Positions 19,683 through 29,761 of a stretch of 64,000 bases of DNA are shown in pieces (the first letter of the stretch is position 1; each line of letters opens with the position of its first letter). Below the pieces are notes generated by a model that was given only the letters and a program-made list of their open reading frames with translations, was not told the origin of the DNA and searched no databases. Source of the stretch: Achromobacter arsenitoxydans SY8 (GTDB lineage Bacteria; Pseudomonadota; Gammaproteobacteria; Burkholderiales; Burkholderiaceae_B); NCBI RefSeq assembly GCF_000236785.1, contig NZ_AGUF01000054.1, forward strand, positions 1 through 64,000, written 5' to 3'. Both the position numbers and the translations under genes were made by a program.

Positions 19683-20549
19683 ATGAAACTGATGCGCCAT
19701 GGCGCCAAAGGCGCTGAAAAGCCCGCCCTCATTGATGCCCAGGGCCAGGTCCGCGACCTGTCCTCGGTGGTCTCCGACATCACGGCCGACACGCTGAGTC
19801 CCGCCGGACTGGCGGCGCTGCGTGCGCTGGATCCGTCGTCCCTGCCGCTGGTCGCGCAGCCGGGACGCATGGCGCCGCCCTGGAGCGGCATGGGCAAGTT
19901 CATCTGCATCGGCCTGAACTACGCGGACCACGCCGCCGAATCAGGCTTGCCGGTGCCGGCCGAACCGGTCATCTTCATGAAGACCACGTCGGCCGTGGTG
20001 GGCTGCAACGATCCGGTCGTGCTGCCGCAGGATTCGGTTAAGACCGACTGGGAAGTCGAGCTGGGCGTGGTCATCGGCCAAAAGGCGCGCTACGTCAGCG
20101 AGGCCGACGCGATGAAGCACGTGGCGGGATACTGCGTGGTGAACGACGTGTCCGAGCGTGAATACCAGATCGAACGCGGCGGCACCTGGGACAAGGGCAA
20201 GGGCTGCGACACCTTCGGCCCGGTCGGCCCGTGGCTGGCCACGGCGGACGAGATTCCCGATCCGCAGGATCTGGAAATGTGGCTGGAAGTGAACGGCAAG
20301 CGCTATCAGAACGGCAGCACGCGCACCATGGTGTTCGGCGTGGCGCAACTGGTGGCCTACGTCAGCCGTTTCATGACGCTGTACCCGGGCGACCTGATCA
20401 GCACGGGCACACCGCCCGGCGTGGGCATGGGGCAGAAGCCGGCGCCCGTCTACCTGAAGGCGGGCGACGAGATGAAGCTGGGCATCGCCGGCCTGGGCGA
20501 ACAGCGCCAGCGCGTGCATGCCTGGGATCCGGCCTTGATAGACGGCTGA
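19683..20549 (+). CDS. Fumarylacetoacetate hydrolase family protein (2,4-diketo-3-deoxy acid hydrolase type)
   Basis: A 288-residue FAH-family enzyme. The metal-binding core shows ICIGLNYADHAAESG, TDWEVELGVVIGQKAR (Glu-x-Glu) and VVNDVSEREYQIERGGTWDKG with KGCDTFGPVGPWL, and a C-terminal DLISTGTPPGVGMG. The N-terminal ~70 residues are the small FAH_N-like lobe. These enzymes hydrolyse C-C bonds of acyl-pyruvates. Next to the SDR this fits cleavage of 2,4-diketo-3-deoxy sugar acids to pyruvate plus a hydroxy acid. AAGGAA precedes the ATG. Decarboxylase or isomerase activity is a family alternative. Confidence 0.9.
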   Translation: MKLMRHGAKGAEKPALIDAQGQVRDLSSVVSDITADTLSPAGLAALRALDPSSLPLVAQPGRMAPPWSGMGKFICIGLNYADHAAESGLPVPAEPVIFMKTTSAVVGCNDPVVLPQDSVKTDWEVELGVVIGQKARYVSEADAMKHVAGYCVVNDVSEREYQIERGGTWDKGKGCDTFGPVGPWLATADEIPDPQDLEMWLEVNGKRYQNGSTRTMVFGVAQLVAYVSRFMTLYPGDLISTGTPPGVGMGQKPAPVYLKAGDEMKLGIAGLGEQRQRVHAWDPALIDG

Positions 20550-20580
20550 TCGAACATCCCCCTTGCTCTCCGGAGTTTTC

Positions 20581-22116
20581 ATGTCCCAGACCGATACGGC
20601 AGTCATACGCATCCACCCGGCGGACAACGTGGTGATCGCCAGGCGGCAGCTCGTCAGCGGCACGCGCCTGGACAGCGAGGGGGTGACGGTTGCGGGCCTG
20701 GTGCCGCCCGGCCACAAGGTGGCCGTGCGCGCCATCGCGGCGGGCGAGCCGGTGCGGCGCTACAACCAGATCATTGGCGTGGCGCGGCAGGCCATCGCGC
20801 CGGGCCAGCACGTTCACACGCACAATCTGGAGTTCTCGGACTTCGAGCGCGACTATGCGATCGGGCAGGGTGCGCAGGCCACGGACTATGTGGCGGCGCC
20901 GGCCCTGTTCGATGGCATCGTGCGCGCCGACGGCCGTGTCGCCACCCGCAACTACATCGGCATCCTGACCAGCGTGAACTGTTCGGCCACGGTGGCGCGC
21001 GCCATCGCGGACCATTTCCGGCGCGACATCCGGCCCGAGGCGCTGGCCTCCTGTCCGAACGTCGACGGCGTGGTGGCGCTGACGCACGGCGCGGGCTGCG
21101 CCACCGGCAGCGACGGCGAGCCGCTGCGCGTGCTGCGCCGCACGCTGGGCGGCTATGCGCGGCATCCGAACTTTGGCGGCCTGATGGTGGTGGGCCTGGG
21201 CTGCGAAACCAACCAGATCGGCGGCCTGATGGAACAGGAGCACCTGCGCGAAAGCGGCATGCTGCACACCTTCAACATCCAGGACACCGGCGGCACGCGC
21301 AAGACCGTGACGCGCGGCATCGAGCTGGTGGAGCGCATGCTGGACCAGGCCAACCGCGTCCAGCGCCAGGCCGTCCCGGCCAGCCATTTGACCGTGGGGC
21401 TGCAATGCGGCGGATCCGACGGCTATTCCGGCATCAGCGCCAATCCGGCGCTGGGCGCGGCGGTGGATCTGCTGGTGCGCCACGGCGGCACGGCCATCCT
21501 GTCCGAGACGCCCGAGATCTACGGCGGCGAACACCTGCTGACGCGCCGTGCCGAAACGCCCGCCGTGGCGGCCAAGCTGCTGGCGCGCGTGCGATGGTGG
21601 GAGGAGTATTGCGCCCGCAACGACGCCGAGATGGACAACAATCCCTCGGCCGGCAACAAGGCGGGCGGCCTGACGACCATCCTGGAAAAGTCGCTCGGGG
21701 CGATCGCCAAGAGCGGCACGACCAATCTCACCGATGTCTACGAATATGCCGAGCCGGTGCATACGCGTGGCTTGGTGTTCATGGATACCCCGGGCTACGA
21801 CCCGGTGTCCGCCACCGGCCAGGTGGCAGGGGGCGCCAACCTGATCTGCTTCACCACGGGCCGCGGGTCCGCCTATGGCTGCGCGCCGGCGCCGTCGCTG
21901 AAGCTGTCCACCAACACCGCGCTGTGGCAGCGCCAGTCCGACGATATCGACATCAATTGCGGCGAAGTCGTTGACGGCGCGCAAAGCGTGGCGCAGATGG
22001 GAGAGCGCATTTTCCAGCTGATGCTGCAGACCGCGTCGGGCCGGCGCACCCGCAGCGAGACGCACGGCTACGGGCAAAACGAGTTCGTTCCCTGGCAACT
22101 TGGCGCGGTGATGTAG
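20581..22116 (+). CDS. uxaA: UxaA-family altronate dehydratase
   Basis: A 511-residue full-length UxaA: an N-terminal SAF-like domain (~90 residues, IHPADNVVIARRQL), then the catalytic part with VATRNYIGILTSVNCSAT, CVNDGVVALTHGAGC-type sequence (seen as NVDGVVALTHGAGCATG), GLGCETNQI, LQCGGSDGYSGISANPALG and MDTPGYDPVSATG. It dehydrates D-altronate to 2-keto-3-deoxygluconate; homologues act on other aldonates. The start at 20581 has GGAG 6-7 bases upstream. No KDG kinase or aldolase is present in the island, which supports further processing by the SDR and FAH enzymes. Confidence 0.93.
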   Translation: MSQTDTAVIRIHPADNVVIARRQLVSGTRLDSEGVTVAGLVPPGHKVAVRAIAAGEPVRRYNQIIGVARQAIAPGQHVHTHNLEFSDFERDYAIGQGAQATDYVAAPALFDGIVRADGRVATRNYIGILTSVNCSATVARAIADHFRRDIRPEALASCPNVDGVVALTHGAGCATGSDGEPLRVLRRTLGGYARHPNFGGLMVVGLGCETNQIGGLMEQEHLRESGMLHTFNIQDTGGTRKTVTRGIELVERMLDQANRVQRQAVPASHLTVGLQCGGSDGYSGISANPALGAAVDLLVRHGGTAILSETPEIYGGEHLLTRRAETPAVAAKLLARVRWWEEYCARNDAEMDNNPSAGNKAGGLTTILEKSLGAIAKSGTTNLTDVYEYAEPVHTRGLVFMDTPGYDPVSATGQVAGGANLICFTTGRGSAYGCAPAPSLKLSTNTALWQRQSDDIDINCGEVVDGAQSVAQMGERIFQLMLQTASGRRTRSETHGYGQNEFVPWQLGAVM

Positions 22117-22176
22117 CGAGACGGCACGGGGCATGCTATACCCTGGCGTTGCCCCCATATCTGGCGTTGCTCATCC

Positions 22177-23697
22177 ATGCTTGAACGTTTGAATACGGAG
22201 TCGTTGCCGCGTCTGCCCGCAGACGTGGAAAAGCCCAGCTACGACCGCAGCCGGCTGACGCCAGGCATCGTGCACCTGGGGCTGGGCGCCTTTCACCGCG
22301 CCCATCAGGCGGTCGTGACCGATCAGGCCATGCAGGCCAGCGGCGACCTCAGCTGGGGCATCCTGGGCGTGTCGCTGCGCCGCCCCGCCACCCGCGACGC
22401 CCTGACCCCGCAAGACGGCCTGTACACGCTGGCCGTGCGCGACGCCGGCCCCGACGGCCAGGAACGCGAACAGCTGCGCGTCGTGGGATCGGTCTTGCGG
22501 GTAATGGTGGCCGACGAAGACCCCAACGCGGTGCTGGAACGCATTGCGTATCCGCAGACCCGCATCGTCAGCCTGACCGTCACGGAAAAAGGCTACAGCC
22601 ACGAACCGGCCACAGGCCACCTGTGCTGGGACGACCCCGACATCCTGCACGACCTGGAAAACCCGCTGCGTCCGCGCAGCACCATCGGCATCCTGGTCCA
22701 TGGCCTGGCGCTGCGCCGCGAACGCGGCCTGCCGCCGGTCACGCTGCTGTCCTGCGACAACCTGCGCGGCAACGGAGACATCCTGCGCAGCCTGGTGCTA
22801 GCCTTCGCCTTGCGGGTCGACGTGACCCTGACCGACTGGATCGACCGCCATTGCACCTTCCCGAATTCCATGGTGGACCGCATCGTGCCCGTCACGCAGG
22901 ATCACGACCGGCAGCGGATCGCCGGCCGGCTCGGCGTGGAAGACGCCTGGCCGGTGCTGGGCGAGCCCTACCTGAACTGGGTCATCGAGGATAAGTTCGC
23001 CGCGGGCCGCCCCGCCTGGGATGCCCTGGGCGGCGCCACTTTCGTGCGCAACGCGGCGCCCTATGAACGCCTGAAATTGCGCATGGTCAGCGGGCCGCAT
23101 TCCGCGCTGGCCTACCTGGGCGCGACGCTGGGCCTGCAGACCATGGCCGAAGCCGTGAACACCCCGGTCCTGCGCGCCTACGTCGAAGCCATGATGCGCG
23201 AAGAGATCGCGCCGACGCTGCGCGGCATCCCCGACGCGGGACTGGAGGAATACCGCCGGCGCTTTCTGGAGCGCATCTCCAATCCGGCGCTGCCGCATCC
23301 GCTGAAGCAGATCGCCATGGACGGGTCGCAGAAGCTGCCCCAGCGCCTGCTGGACACGATCCGCGAGCGCCTGCGCGCCGGTCAGGATATCCAGCGGCTG
23401 ACCCTGGCGGTGGCGGCCTGGCTGCACTACCTGCGCGGCGAGAACGAGCAGGGCGGCCGCCACGACATCCACGATCCGATCGCCGCGCGGCTGGCCAAGC
23501 TGCTGTCGCGCGCCGAGGTCGCCGCGCGCGCCGCATCGCCTGCGCAGGCGGCGCAACGGCGGGCGACGGTGCTGGCCAGGTTCAAGCCGGTGTTCGGCAA
23601 CCTGGGCGATTCCACCGAGTTCGTCTCCAGCCTCACCACGCACCTGGAAGCGCTGCGCGAGCTGGGCGTGATCCGCGCCGTGCAGGCGGCCATCTAG
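22177..23697 (+). CDS. uxuB: Mannitol dehydrogenase family oxidoreductase (fructuronate/tagaturonate reductase type)
   Basis: A 506-residue polyol/uronate dehydrogenase. The N-terminal Rossmann domain contains IVHLGLGAFHRAHQAV, and TVTEKGYSHEPATG and LLSCDNLRGNG are family landmarks. The C-terminal domain carries KLRMVSGPHSALAYLG and IAMDGSQKLPQR with the catalytic Lys region. UxuB (fructuronate to mannonate), UxaB (tagaturonate to altronate) and mannitol dehydrogenase share these motifs. The dehydratase next door favours an altronate- or mannonate-forming reductase or an altritol/mannitol-type dehydrogenase. The symbol marks the family rather than a proven substrate. Confidence 0.88.
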   Translation: MLERLNTESLPRLPADVEKPSYDRSRLTPGIVHLGLGAFHRAHQAVVTDQAMQASGDLSWGILGVSLRRPATRDALTPQDGLYTLAVRDAGPDGQEREQLRVVGSVLRVMVADEDPNAVLERIAYPQTRIVSLTVTEKGYSHEPATGHLCWDDPDILHDLENPLRPRSTIGILVHGLALRRERGLPPVTLLSCDNLRGNGDILRSLVLAFALRVDVTLTDWIDRHCTFPNSMVDRIVPVTQDHDRQRIAGRLGVEDAWPVLGEPYLNWVIEDKFAAGRPAWDALGGATFVRNAAPYERLKLRMVSGPHSALAYLGATLGLQTMAEAVNTPVLRAYVEAMMREEIAPTLRGIPDAGLEEYRRRFLERISNPALPHPLKQIAMDGSQKLPQRLLDTIRERLRAGQDIQRLTLAVAAWLHYLRGENEQGGRHDIHDPIAARLAKLLSRAEVAARAASPAQAAQRRATVLARFKPVFGNLGDSTEFVSSLTTHLEALRELGVIRAVQAAI

Positions 23698-23706
23698 GAA
23701 TCGGGC

Positions 23707-24753
23707 ATGGATGCCAGCCGGGTCGATGCCGCCGAATGGGAACGCTGGGGCGCGGATTGCCTGCTGGCTCAGGACTTCCCCGACGAAGACGCGCGCTGTC
23801 TGGCGCGCAGCCTGGCCCAGACCAGCCTGTGGGGCATTGATTCGCATGGCATCGCACGCCTGCCCCACTATCTGAACCGCGTGGCGCACGGCTCCATCCT
23901 CGCCCGGCCGCAGATCGGCATCAAGCACACCGGCCCGGCGACGGCCCAGGTGCATGGCGGGCAAGGGCAGGGCATCGTGGTGGCCCATAAGGCCAATGCA
24001 CTGGCGATCGAACTGGCCGGCGCCGCGGGCGTGTCGGCGGTGGGCGTCAGCGACTCCTCGCACTGCGGCGCGATCGGCCTGTATAGCCGGGCGGCTGCCC
24101 GGCAGGGCTACATCGGTATCGCCTTCACGCATTCGGACTCCATCGCCGCGCCCTTTGGCGGGCGCGAGCCCTTCTTCGGCACGAACCCCATCTCGCTGGC
24201 CTTTCCGTGCGCGGACGCCGATCCGCTCTGCCTGGACATGGCCACGACGGCCATCCCCTGGAACCGCGTCATGAACGCCCGCCGCGACGGCGTGGCGCTG
24301 CCGCCGGGCGTGGCGCTGGATGCGCAAGGCCAGGATTGCACCGACGCGCAAGCCGCGCGCGCCCTACGCCCGCTGGGCGGTGAAGAATACGGCTACAAGG
24401 GTTACGGGCTGGCGATGATGGTCGAGCTGCTTTGTGGACCGCTGAACGGCAATCCGTTCGGACCGCACATCTCGTCCATGTATGAAGCGCTGGACCGCCC
24501 GCGCGAACTGGGCGCCTTCTTCATCGTCATCGACCCCGCGCGGTTCGCCGGCGGCGCGGCGCTGGCCGCGGTGGTGGCCGGGATGGCGCGGGAACTATCG
24601 CAGGCGCCCGGATCGCCGCGCATGCCGGGTGGTCCCGAGGCCGCGGCGCAGGCCGAACGCCTGCAGCACGGACTGCCGGTGCCGCCGGCCTTGTGGGCCG
24701 AGATGCAGGACTGGAGCGGCCGGCTGGGCGTGGCGCTGCCGCGCACGCGTTAG
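23707..24753 (+). CDS. Malate/L-lactate dehydrogenase family (Ldh_2) oxidoreductase
   Basis: A 348-residue NAD(P)-dependent oxidoreductase of the Ldh_2 fold, which differs from classical LDH/MDH. Landmarks are TSLWGIDSHGIARLPHY near residue 40, GVSDSSHCGAIGLYS, REPFFGTNPISLAFP and GGEEYGYKGYGLAMMVELL. Family members reduce or oxidise 2-keto acids, ureidoglycolate, or 2,3-diketogulonate. It follows uxuB by 9 bases and ends in a 4-base convergent overlap with the YihY gene. It may handle a hydroxy acid released from the sugar-acid pathway. Confidence 0.88.
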   Translation: MDASRVDAAEWERWGADCLLAQDFPDEDARCLARSLAQTSLWGIDSHGIARLPHYLNRVAHGSILARPQIGIKHTGPATAQVHGGQGQGIVVAHKANALAIELAGAAGVSAVGVSDSSHCGAIGLYSRAAARQGYIGIAFTHSDSIAAPFGGREPFFGTNPISLAFPCADADPLCLDMATTAIPWNRVMNARRDGVALPPGVALDAQGQDCTDAQAARALRPLGGEEYGYKGYGLAMMVELLCGPLNGNPFGPHISSMYEALDRPRELGAFFIVIDPARFAGGAALAAVVAGMARELSQAPGSPRMPGGPEAAAQAERLQHGLPVPPALWAEMQDWSGRLGVALPRTR

Positions 24754-25694
24754 GCGTCGGAACCGGGCGTGGGATTCGCGGGGCCGGCGGCTTGCGGCTC
24801 GGCCGCGCGCGGCCTTTCCGCCTTGCCGAAACGCAGCGCGAATTGCCGCGTAAACACCGCCCCAAAGAAGAAGATCTGCGCGGAGTAGTAGATCCACAGC
24901 AGCAGCGCGATCAGCGACCCTGCGGCGCCGTAGGCCGAGACGGCCGCGCCCCGGCTCAGGTACACGCCGATACCCCACTTGCCCAGCAAGAACAGCGCGG
25001 CGGTCACGATCGCGCCGGGGATGACGTCCGGCCACGAGATCTTCGCGCTGGGCAACAGCTTGTAGATCACAGCGAACAGCGCCGCCACGACCGAGAAAGA
25101 AAACAGATTGGATATCCACTCAGCCACCAGCGCGAAAGTCGAACTGGTCCACAGATCGCCATAGATGCCGCGCGCGGCCGCAAGCCCCGCGTTGACCGTC
25201 AGGGAAATCAGCAGGAACAGCGCCAGCACCAGCACCAGGCCGAACGACAGCATGCGGCTGTGCACCATGCCATGCAGGCCGCTCTTCTGCTTGCCCGACA
25301 CCTCCCACAGGTCGTCCAGGCTGGCCTTCAGTTCCGCGAAGGCAGTGGTTGCGCTGAAGATCAGCACGAAGATGGAAATCAGCGCGGCAATCCAGCCGCC
25401 GCCCGATTCGTGGGCGCTGGCCAGCACGGTCTGGATCACCTCTGCGCCGCGCTCGCCGATCAGGTCGCGCAGCTGCGAGACCAATTCCGAGCGCACGGCG
25501 TCTTCGCCAAAGAACGCGCCCGCCACGGCGATCACCAGCAGCAGCATCGGCGCCAGCGAAAACACCATGTACAGCGCCAGCGCCGCTCCCTTGCTGGAGG
25601 CGCGATGGCTGGACCACTGCTTGGCCGAGTCCATCAGCAGTCCGCCGATCTCGGAGGGCCGCAGCATACGCAGCAGGGTCTTGGGCAATCGCAT
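24750..25694 (-). CDS. YihY/virulence factor BrkB-type inner-membrane protein
   Basis: A 314-residue membrane protein with about six hydrophobic segments. It carries the family patterns GAALALYMVFSLAPMLLL and FSATTAFAELKASLDDLWEV and the final LIALLLWIYYSAQIFFFGAVF. The family was once called ribonuclease BN by error and BrkB in Bordetella (serum resistance); its molecular role is unclear. The ATG at 25694 is preferred, with 25724 as an alternative. The C-terminal ~35 residues are Pro/Ala-rich and cytoplasmic. It is convergent with the Ldh_2 gene. Confidence 0.9.
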   Translation of the reverse strand: MRLPKTLLRMLRPSEIGGLLMDSAKQWSSHRASSKGAALALYMVFSLAPMLLLVIAVAGAFFGEDAVRSELVSQLRDLIGERGAEVIQTVLASAHESGGGWIAALISIFVLIFSATTAFAELKASLDDLWEVSGKQKSGLHGMVHSRMLSFGLVLVLALFLLISLTVNAGLAAARGIYGDLWTSSTFALVAEWISNLFSFSVVAALFAVIYKLLPSAKISWPDVIPGAIVTAALFLLGKWGIGVYLSRGAAVSAYGAAGSLIALLLWIYYSAQIFFFGAVFTRQFALRFGKAERPRAAEPQAAGPANPTPGSDA

Positions 25695-25810
25695 GGGGCA
25701 GGGCTCCGTCTGGGGAGCCTTCATTGTAGGGACGCATGCCGGCCGGCGAAACCGCAGATTGTTGGCAAACGTGTGCCCGCGCGGGGAATGGCGCGCGCCT
25801 GAAACAACAG

Positions 25811-25845
25811 GCAAAGAAAAACCCCCGGGGCGAAGGACCGGGGGT
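25811..25845 (-). terminator. Terminator of the groES-groEL operon
   Basis: The stem ACCCCCGG (25821-25828) and CCGGGGGT (25838-25845) has a 9-base loop. On the minus strand it runs into TTTTTCTTTG. It lies about 60 bases past the groEL stop. Confidence 0.9.
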
Positions 25846-25903
25846 TTCTCGGATACTGCATTCCCCGGCCGGAGCCGGGGAGGCCTTGCAAGGGAAGCGG
25901 GAC

Positions 25904-27547
<1,644 letters not shown>

Positions 27548-27581
27548 TTAGCTTCCTTCGAAAATTCGTTTGAGGCGGGGT

Positions 27582-27869
27582 TTACTGAACCACGGCGAGG
27601 ATTTCGTCCTCGCGGATGACGAGCAGTTCTTCGCCATCAACCTTCACGGACTGGCCGGCGTACTTGCCGAACAGAACCTTGTCGCCAGCCTTCAGGTCGA
27701 CCGGCAGGATCTTGCCGTCTTCGGTCTTCTTGCCGGGGCCGACGGCCACGACTTCACCTTGATCAGGCTTTTCAGCGGCGCTGTCGGGGATGACGATGCC
27801 GGAGGCAGTCTTGCGCTCGTTTTCGAGGCGTTTGACGATCACGCGATCGCCCAGGGGACGCAAGGCCAT
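27582..27869 (-). CDS. groS: Co-chaperonin GroES
   Basis: A 95-residue co-chaperonin: [20 protein letters not shown] at the start, the mobile loop [15 protein letters not shown], and [15 protein letters not shown] at the C-terminus. Seven copies cap the GroEL ring. It is the first gene of the operon, 57 bases downstream of the CIRCE element, with AGGAGT-type spacing before the ATG (AACAGGAGTTCCTC). Confidence 0.99.
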   Translation of the reverse strand: MALRPLGDRVIVKRLENERKTASGIVIPDSAAEKPDQGEVVAVGPGKKTEDGKILPVDLKAGDKVLFGKYAGQSVKVDGEELLVIREDEILAVVQ

Positions 27870-27926
27870 GAGGAACTCCTGTTAACTAAAAAGTAAGTGA
27901 ATGATCGGTTAGCCCCGGGAGGGCTG

Positions 27927-27953
27927 TTAGCACTCACCGGTGTCGAGTGCTAA
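27927..27953. promoter_or_regulatory. CIRCE operator (HrcA site) for groESL
   Basis: A perfect TTAGCACTC-N9-GAGTGCTAA inverted repeat. This is the HrcA-binding CIRCE element and predicts repression at normal temperature. It lies immediately downstream of the -10 box on the groES strand. Confidence 0.97.
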
Positions 27954-27983
27954 TTATAGGGATGATGTTCCGGGGTTCAAGGG
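27953..27983 (-). promoter_or_regulatory. groESL promoter (sigma-70/sigma-32-like)
   Basis: On the minus strand, CCCTTGAAC (-35 region, about 27975-27983) is followed by 16 bases and TATAAT (27958-27953). The CCCTTGAA -35 resembles the heat-shock sigma-32 consensus, while TATAAT is a perfect housekeeping -10. The promoter abuts CIRCE, so HrcA would block transcription start. Confidence 0.75.
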
Positions 27984-28080
27984 GGGGAGGGGGCGCTGTT
28001 ACATATTTGGGGAATGTCGAATTTCATTGAGTTTGGAATTTCTGTTCGGACGGCTGCGGCCAATGCGCCAGTTCTAGAAA

Positions 28081-28100
28081 CTAAAATCATTGTCATTTAG
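28081..28100. promoter_or_regulatory. Candidate Fur box before the first iron ECF sigma gene
   Basis: CTAAAATCATTGTCATTTAG reads on the other strand as AAATGACAATGATTTT, close to the AATGATAAT-type Fur repeat. It lies 47 bases before the proposed sigma start and suggests derepression under iron limitation. Confidence 0.65.
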
Positions 28101-28146
28101 AATTGCGACCTTTCCCGCCCACTGGCACTCCTACCGATTCCGTCAC

Positions 28147-28659
28147 GTGAGTTCCGAACTTGATTCCGTGCGCTTCTACAAGTTGCACCGAAGCGAACTG
28201 GTAAGCTACGCCGATAGTTTCGTGCGTGATCGCGCTAGTGCCGAAGACATCGTGCAAGACGCCTGGGAGCGTGTGCAGGCGGTCGAGCAGGGGCGTTCGC
28301 TGGCGGAACCGCTTGGGTATTTCTACCGCACAGTGCGGAATCTGGCGTTGGATTGGTTGCGCGCCCGCAAGCGCGACTGCGTCGAGGCCGATAGCGATCC
28401 CATGGTGCTGGCCGCGACGCTACAGGATAGATCTCCCTCGCCGGAAGCGACCGTCTCCGCTCGCAAAGACATGAATCTGGTCCTTGAAAGCCTGGACGAG
28501 TTGCCCGAGCGCTCCCGGCTTGCCCTCACTTTGCATACCGTCGACGGACTGAAACTGCGGGAGGTCGCCCAACAACTGGGTCTGTCCGTGACCTTCACGC
28601 ATCAATTGATCGCCGAAGCCAAATTGCATTGCATCCAATGTTTGTCGCGCCGCCTGTGA
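28147..28659 (+). CDS. FecI-like ECF sigma factor (first iron surface-signalling module)
   Basis: A 170-residue ECF sigma factor. Region 2 (FYKLHRSELVSYADSFVRDRASAEDIVQDAWERV) and region 4 (LPERSRLALTLHTVDGLKLREVAQQLG) match the FecI/FpvI/PvdS-like group. GTG 28147 is chosen because it gives the family length; a TTG at 28090 sits inside the Fur-like site. It overlaps fecR by 22 bases. By analogy with FecI, it would transcribe the adjacent TonB-receptor gene when FecR signals ferric-siderophore binding. Confidence 0.9.
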   Translation: MSSELDSVRFYKLHRSELVSYADSFVRDRASAEDIVQDAWERVQAVEQGRSLAEPLGYFYRTVRNLALDWLRARKRDCVEADSDPMVLAATLQDRSPSPEATVSARKDMNLVLESLDELPERSRLALTLHTVDGLKLREVAQQLGLSVTFTHQLIAEAKLHCIQCLSRRL

Positions 28660-29636
28660 AGCACGAAGACCACGACGCTGCCTGGGATGCCGCGCTGCGC
28701 GCCGCGGTGGACTGGAGCATCCTGCTCGATGACGAACCCGGCGACCCCGACTTGCGTGAGCGCTTCGAGGCATGGCGCATGGCCGATCCGCTGCACGACG
28801 GCGCCTGGCGCCAGACGGTCCACGTCGATGCGCTGATCCGCCAATTGCCGACTGAGCGTCCGCAGCCTGAAACTGCCGCGCCCGTTGGGCGCGCAAGGCT
28901 GCCGCGGCCGCGTCTGCGCCACGTGGTCGCCGGCGCCTGTCTGGCCGCGCTGGCGTGGCTGGCCGTGCCCATCGTCTTGCTGCAAGTCCGGGCAGACTTC
29001 ATTACGGACTCGACGAGCCAAGCGGACATTCGCCTGGAGGACGGCAGCCGGGTGCGTCTTGCGCCCGGCAGTGCGATGCGCGCAGACATTTCCGCCACCG
29101 GCCGGCAGGTCACGCTTTATGCCGGCGAGGCGTTCTTCGAGGTGACTCCCGATCCCACCCGGCCATTCGAGGTGGCCGCCAATGGCACGCGCGTTACAGT
29201 CCTGGGCACGGGCTTTAACGTGCGGATCGGCGAGCGCGACACCGACGTCGCGGTCAAGCATGGGCGAGTGCAGGTCGAGCATACAGAACCGCAGGCCGCC
29301 AGCGAGGTGTTGGCCACCGGGCAATGGATGCGCATGTCGGCCAATGCGCCAGCGGCCAGGGGAGAGATCGCGCCGGAGGTGGTGGGCAGTTGGACCCGCA
29401 CGCGGCTGGTCGCCGTCGATCGGCCCTTGCCCGACGTGATCGAGGATCTTCGTCGCCGTTACGCAGGCCAGATCGTGCTGCTGGGCGATGTGCCGCGCGA
29501 TCTCAGCGTGACGGGCATCTTCGACACCAGCGACCCCGCTGCCGCGGCCGAGCTGATCGTGCGCCCGCACGGCGGCCGAGTGCGCCAGATCACGCCCTGG
29601 CTGCTCATCGTGTCGCTTAACGGCCAGGCCTCCTGA
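28638..29636 (+). CDS. FecR-like anti-sigma factor/sigma regulator
   Basis: A 332-residue one-span inner-membrane protein. The N-terminal cytoplasmic ~85 residues carry the DUF4880 sigma-binding helix (AAVDWSILLDDEPGDPDLRERFEAW). A single transmembrane segment (VVAGACLAALAWLAVPIVLL) follows near residue 90, then the periplasmic FecR domain (IRLEDGSRVRLAPGSAM, FFEVTPDPTRPFEVAANGT, VKHGRVQV) and a C-terminal STN-interacting part. It couples the downstream receptor to the upstream sigma factor. The ATG overlaps the sigma gene. Confidence 0.92.
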   Translation: MFVAPPVKHEDHDAAWDAALRAAVDWSILLDDEPGDPDLRERFEAWRMADPLHDGAWRQTVHVDALIRQLPTERPQPETAAPVGRARLPRPRLRHVVAGACLAALAWLAVPIVLLQVRADFITDSTSQADIRLEDGSRVRLAPGSAMRADISATGRQVTLYAGEAFFEVTPDPTRPFEVAANGTRVTVLGTGFNVRIGERDTDVAVKHGRVQVEHTEPQAASEVLATGQWMRMSANAPAARGEIAPEVVGSWTRTRLVAVDRPLPDVIEDLRRRYAGQIVLLGDVPRDLSVTGIFDTSDPAAAAELIVRPHGGRVRQITPWLLIVSLNGQAS

Positions 29637-29761
29637 GCCTTTGTCCCCACGATTCGTAGGGAATTACCGAAAAATCCGTTTGCTGCTTCGTTGTGTGGAT
29701 AGACCCCGGCCAGGACACCTGATCAGACCGGCGGGATTTCGCACAATCGGAGTTAATTAGA

